This document shows positions 61,070 to 64,000 of a DNA stretch of 64,000 nt, in pieces. The notes under the pieces were generated by a model that did no database searches, was not told the origin of the DNA, and saw only the letters and a list, made by a program, of their open reading frames with translations. The stretch comes from Streptomyces sp. MUM 178J (GTDB taxonomy: Bacteria; Actinomycetota; Actinomycetes; Streptomycetales; Streptomycetaceae). Each line of letters starts with the position of its first letter. Position 1 is the first letter of the stretch. The DNA lies in the NCBI RefSeq assembly GCF_022414575.1, contig NZ_JADWYQ010000005.1, forward strand, positions 1 to 64,000. The letters run 5' to 3'. Both the position numbers and the translations under genes were made by a program.

Positions 61070-61597
61070 TTACTCGGCACCGCCCTGCTCGGCCTGCTTG
61101 GCACGAAGCGCCTCCGCGGTGCGGACGAACTTCGAGGGAAGCGCCTGGAAGAGCGCGGCAGCCTGGGACTGCTTGCCCTTCATGGCGCCCGCCAGCTTGC
61201 TGAGCAGAACCTCGCGGGACTCGAGGTCCGCAAGCTTCTTGATCTCGTCGGCGGACAGCGCCTTGCCGTCAAGGACACCGCCCTTGATGACGAGCGCGGG
61301 GTTCTCCTTGGCGAAGTCACGAAGACCCTTCGCCGCCTCGACCGGGTCACCGGTCACGAAGGCGACAGCCGTGGAGCCCTTGAGGTGCTCGTCCAGCTCG
61401 ACCCCGGCCTCCTTGGCCGCGATCTTGGTCAGCGTGTTCTTCACCACTCGGTACTGAGCGTTCTCGCCGAGAGAACGGCGGAGCTGCTTGAGCTGCGCCA
61501 CGCTCAGTCCGGTGTAAGAGGTCACCACAGCCGCGTTGGAGTCCCGCAGCTTCTGCGTGATCTCCTCGACGGCTGCGACCTTGTCGGACGTCGCCAT
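61070..61597 (-). CDS. rplJ: 50S ribosomal protein L10
   Basis: L10 anchors L7/L12 to the ribosome and in many bacteria represses its own operon through the leader. The 175-residue product starts [20 protein letters not shown] and has [16 protein letters not shown] chose ATG 61595-61597 (AAGGAGG upstream); the longer frame runs into the leader. The leader (about 230 nt) ends in an attenuator-like hairpin with a U-rich run. Confidence 0.97.
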   Translation of the reverse strand: MATSDKVAAVEEITQKLRDSNAAVVTSYTGLSVAQLKQLRRSLGENAQYRVVKNTLTKIAAKEAGVELDEHLKGSTAVAFVTGDPVEAAKGLRDFAKENPALVIKGGVLDGKALSADEIKKLADLESREVLLSKLAGAMKGKQSQAAALFQALPSKFVRTAEALRAKQAEQGGAE

Positions 61598-61660
61598 GAG
61601 CCTCGGCCTCCTTCCGGGTGATTCGGACCGCACGGGATCGACGAAGGAGGGGACTGGGCA

Positions 61661-61694
61661 AAACGAAACGCCCCGGCGCAGGCGCACGGGGCGT
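61661..61694 (-). terminator. Attenuator-like hairpin in the rplJ leader
   Basis: On the mRNA strand ACGCCCCG pairs with CGGGGCGT over 8 bp with an 11-nt loop and is followed by UUCGUUUU. This is the classic intrinsic-terminator pattern, unusual for Streptomyces, placed about 65 nt upstream of the rplJ start. Confidence 0.65.
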
Positions 61695-61834
61695 AGCTCG
61701 ACCGAATCGGACCTTGGGTCTCTTCAGGAGCTTTCCACAGTCACCTGCGCGGGTCGTCCGCAGCTAGCGGATCCTTCGGCCTCCATACCCTCGTACGGGC
61801 ACGGTGACAACCAGCGGTCTTTGGCTTCCGTGGA

Positions 61835-61864
61835 AGAGTACGTGAACGACTCCCGGTCAGGCAA
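61835..61864 (-). promoter_or_regulatory. Promoter candidate of rplJL
   Basis: On the minus strand TTGCCT (61859-61864) and TACTCT (61835-61840) are 18 bp apart. The -35 is one base off TTGACT. Confidence 0.5.
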
Positions 61865-61894
61865 ATCGGGCCGAGGGAGTGACGCCCGGCGCCG

Positions 61895-62851
61895 TCAGCC
61901 CTGGAGGACGGGCTCGTCGGCGGAGGCGTCGGCGCCCTCCTGCATGCCCTCACCGAGCTTCTTCAGCTCCTGGAAGAGGTCGAAGGTCTCCTCGGCGGGC
62001 GGCGCCTGGACCTCGGCCTTGGCGCCGTAGTCGGAGTAGTCGGCCGTGATCTTCATGGTGCCCTGCGGAGTGTCCACGCCGAGGTCCATGCGGACGGGGT
62101 AGCCGTCCTCGTTGACCCAGACCTGGGTGTCGTACTCCTTGATGCCCTGCTCCTTCACCTCGGAGAGCAGTTCCTCGCGCTCCTCGTCGCCGAGGACGGA
62201 GAGCGCGTTGTTGGACTTCAGCATCTCCTCGACGGTGAGCGTGCCCTTGTAGTGCTGGGTGTCCTCGCCGTCGATCTTCTCCGGCCCGACGTGCTCGAGG
62301 TTCGGCGAGTCGAGCAGCAGCGCCAGCTGCTTGGCCGGGTCCTGGTTCATGTTCTCCAGCTGGGCGGTCAGCTGCTTCTGCATCGCCTCGTCGCCCGACG
62401 CCTCGGCGGCGGCCGCGATGTCCAGCTTCAGCCAGCGCTTGCCGTCCATCTTGGCGGCCTGCTGGGAGCCCATGTCCATGTACATGGCGTTGTCGAGCCA
62501 CACCATGCGGATCTGCTCGGGAGCGTCCGGAGCGGCCGTGAACGCCTCACCCTTCATGGTGATGTCCATCAGCGTCGGGTCCCACCCCAGGACGCCGGAC
62601 ATCTCCACCTCGCCGCCCTTGGCGCCGTCCACGCCCGCGGGCACGGACATCGTCATGCGGACCTTGGCCGACTTCGCCTCTGCGGTCTTCTTGTACGCTG
62701 CCGTGATGACCTTGGTCACGGACCCGCGGGACGAGCCCTCGGGCTCGTCGGCGGCCTTCTTGTCACCGCCGCCCTGACAGCCGGCCACACCGGCGACGAC
62801 CACTGCAGCGGTCAGTGAGACGCCCGCGCGCCTCCATGCGGACATGCTCAT
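61895..62851 (-). CDS. Lipoprotein of the LppX/LprG-like type
   Basis: The 318-residue product has a lipoprotein signal peptide (MSMSAWRRAGVSLTAAVVVAGVAGC; lipobox VAGC, Cys25), a Gly/Lys/Glu-rich linker, and a soluble domain with a pattern typical of LppX/LprG/LolA-like lipid carriers: TYxxVKVRMTMSVP-like strands and the end EVQAPPAEETFDLFQEL. It may carry or sense lipids at the membrane surface; this is inference. It lies between rplA and rplJ, an insertion I recall in other Streptomyces. ATG 62849-62851 with GAGGGG upstream. Confidence 0.8.
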   Translation of the reverse strand: MSMSAWRRAGVSLTAAVVVAGVAGCQGGGDKKAADEPEGSSRGSVTKVITAAYKKTAEAKSAKVRMTMSVPAGVDGAKGGEVEMSGVLGWDPTLMDITMKGEAFTAAPDAPEQIRMVWLDNAMYMDMGSQQAAKMDGKRWLKLDIAAAAEASGDEAMQKQLTAQLENMNQDPAKQLALLLDSPNLEHVGPEKIDGEDTQHYKGTLTVEEMLKSNNALSVLGDEEREELLSEVKEQGIKEYDTQVWVNEDGYPVRMDLGVDTPQGTMKITADYSDYGAKAEVQAPPAEETFDLFQELKKLGEGMQEGADASADEPVLQG

Positions 62852-62921
62852 GCCCCACCCCTCGTTTTTCTTTCGCGAACCTCAGCACCGTAGCGCATAC
62901 GTACGACACCCCCGCATCGAA

Positions 62922-62963
62922 AAACCGGCCCACGCCACCTCGTAGAGGTGCGGGGGCCGGTTT
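62922..62963 (-). terminator. Intrinsic terminator of rplKA
   Basis: AAACCGGCCC pairs with GGGCCGGTTT, with an inner CACCTC-GTA-GAGGTG stem; the RNA then reads GGUUUUUCG. It is a classic terminator with a U-tract, starting 45 bp past the rplA stop. Confidence 0.9.
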
Positions 62964-63008
62964 CCCAGCGCGTTTCGCTCAGGACGAGACCCGCGGCTGC
63001 CGTCGGTG

Positions 63009-63731
63009 TCAGACGGCGGCCGGGTCCTCCTCGACGAGGAGGTTGCGGGTGCGGTTCGCGTCCAGCGGGATGCCGGGGCCCATCGTGGTGGTCAGGGTCG
63101 CCTTCTTGATGTAGCGGCCCTTCGCGGCGGACGGCTTCAGACGGAGGATCTCCTCCAGAGCCGCACCGTAGTTCTCCACCAGCTTGGCCTCGTCGAAGGA
63201 GACCTTGCCGATGATGAAGTGCAGGTTCGAGTGCTTGTCGACACGGAACTCGATCTTGCCGCCCTTGATGTCGTTCACAGCCTTGGCGACATCGGGGGTG
63301 ACGGTGCCGGTCTTCGGGTTCGGCATCAGACCACGGGGGCCGAGGACGCGGCCGAGGCGGCCGACCTTGCCCATGAGGTCCGGGGTGGCGACGACGGCGT
63401 CGAAGTCCAGACGGCCCTTCGAGACCTCGTCGATGAGTTCGTCGGCGCCGACGATGTCGGCGCCCGCGGCACGCGCGGCCTCGGCACGGTCACCGGTCGC
63501 GAAGACCAGGACCCGGGCGGTCTTGCCGGTGCCGTGCGGGAGGTTCACGGTGCCACGGACCATCTGGTCGGCCTTGCGCGGGTCGACGCCCAGACGCAGG
63601 GCCACCTCGACGGTGCCGTCGAACTTGGTGGTGGCGGTGTCCTTGGCGAGACGGACGGCCTCGAGGGGGGCGTAGTTCCGCTCCCGGTCGATCTTGGCGT
63701 CCGCGCCGCGGAGAGCCTTGCTGCGCTTCAC
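63009..63731 (-). CDS. rplA: 50S ribosomal protein L1
   Basis: L1 forms the mobile L1 stalk that moves E-site tRNA and, in other bacteria, represses the rplKA operon. The 240-residue product starts [25 protein letters not shown] and has the motif [31 protein letters not shown]. The start is GTG 63729-63731 with GGAGAA upstream. It lies 108 bp after rplK; that spacer contains a 12-bp imperfect hairpin (63801-63828). Confidence 0.97.
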   Translation of the reverse strand: MKRSKALRGADAKIDRERNYAPLEAVRLAKDTATTKFDGTVEVALRLGVDPRKADQMVRGTVNLPHGTGKTARVLVFATGDRAEAARAAGADIVGADELIDEVSKGRLDFDAVVATPDLMGKVGRLGRVLGPRGLMPNPKTGTVTPDVAKAVNDIKGGKIEFRVDKHSNLHFIIGKVSFDEAKLVENYGAALEEILRLKPSAAKGRYIKKATLTTTMGPGIPLDANRTRNLLVEEDPAAV

Positions 63732-63839
63732 TTCTTCTCCTGCTCAGTTCAGGGTGTGGAGTCGTGGTCCGGGCCAGCGCGTGGCCCTCCCACACTGTGT
63801 TGAGCATGCGGCTGCCGCCGCGTGCTCAGGCGGGGACGT

Positions 63840-64000
63840 TCAGCCCTCGACCGTGATGCCCATGGAACGGGCGGTGCCGGCGATGATCTTCTCGGCGGCG
63901 TCCAGGTCGTTCGCGTTCAGGTCGGGCATCTTCGTGGTGGCGATCTCGCGGACCTGGTCACGCGTCAGCTTGGCGACCTTGGTCTTGTGCGGCTCGCCGG
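63840..64000 (-). CDS. rplK: 50S ribosomal protein L11 (C-terminal part)
   Basis: The gene runs off the right edge; 52 residues are visible, from [20 protein letters not shown] to [12 protein letters not shown], and TGA is at 63840-63842. This is the rRNA-binding C-terminal domain of L11, target of thiostrepton, with helix [23 protein letters not shown]. Its N-terminus and promoter lie outside the window. Confidence 0.95.

Larger units (their letters stand above)
61598..61894 (-). promoter_or_regulatory. rplJ leader region (L10-leader candidate)
   Basis: The 297 bp between the lipoprotein stop and rplJ hold a promoter candidate (61835-61864) and a leader of about 230 nt ending in the attenuator (61661-61694). 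L10 binding to such leaders is established in other bacteria; I did not verify the kink-turn here. Confidence 0.6.

Overview
The window is a high-GC actinobacterial chromosome segment that I read as Streptomyces. Supporting signs are the strong G/C bias at third codon positions, frequent GTG and TTG starts (including a TTG start for rpoB), the gene order rplKA - lipoprotein - rplJL - rpoBC - rpsL-rpsG-fusA-tuf - accessory genes - S10/spc/alpha operons - rplM-rpsI-glmM-coaA-glmS-acpS-alr-tsaE, WhiJ-type XRE/DUF397 genes, and abundant GC palindromes. Nearly all housekeeping genes lie on the minus strand, so transcription runs from high to low coordinates.

From the right edge: the C-terminus of rplK, then rplA with a U-tract terminator; a LppX/LprG-like lipoprotein; rplJ-rplL behind a leader with an attenuator-like hairpin; rpoB-rpoC with a clear promoter about 180 bp upstream of rpoB; a 0.9 kb spacer; and the str operon (rpsL, rpsG, fusA, tuf). 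From about 35.6 to 47.2 kb a non-ribosomal block sits between the str and S10 operons. It holds a DUF899 protein, a DUF397/XRE pair with a divergent HATPase gene, a Rpn-like PD-(D/E)XK protein carrying a TTA codon, a Uma2-type nuclease, a two-gene RNA-repair operon (RNA ligase-kinase fusion plus an MJ1316-EEP-2H-nucleotidyltransferase protein), a 15-bp tandem repeat array and a Tat-exported PIG-L deacetylase. From 35.1 down to 18.3 kb come the complete S10, spc and alpha operons: rpsJ to rpsQ, rplN to rplO, secY-adk-map, infA-rpmJ-rpsM-rpsK-rpoA-rplQ. They are followed by truA, an ABC-F gene, rplM-rpsI and glmM.

The left 13 kb is mixed cell-wall and cofactor housekeeping: coaA (the only plus-strand gene of this group), a DrrAB-type ABC exporter, a lipoprotein, glmS-acpS, nnr, alr, an alpha/beta hydrolase, tsaE, and a small ORF behind a probable iron box. 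glmS and glmM supply amino-sugar precursors for peptidoglycan; alr supplies D-alanine.

The most interesting non-routine observations are: the RNA-repair operon; a nearly identical 25-nt leader motif shared by the rpsJ and rpsL 5' UTRs; two inverted copies of a 36-bp element placed in frame at equivalent post-Q-loop sites of the two ATPase domains of the ABC-F gene; a 42-bp duplication of the rpsK tail; an array of about eleven hairpins between rpoA and rplQ; and CCGGACA iterons at the XRE/HATPase divergent promoter. All functional assignments come from reading motifs by eye; no database search was run.
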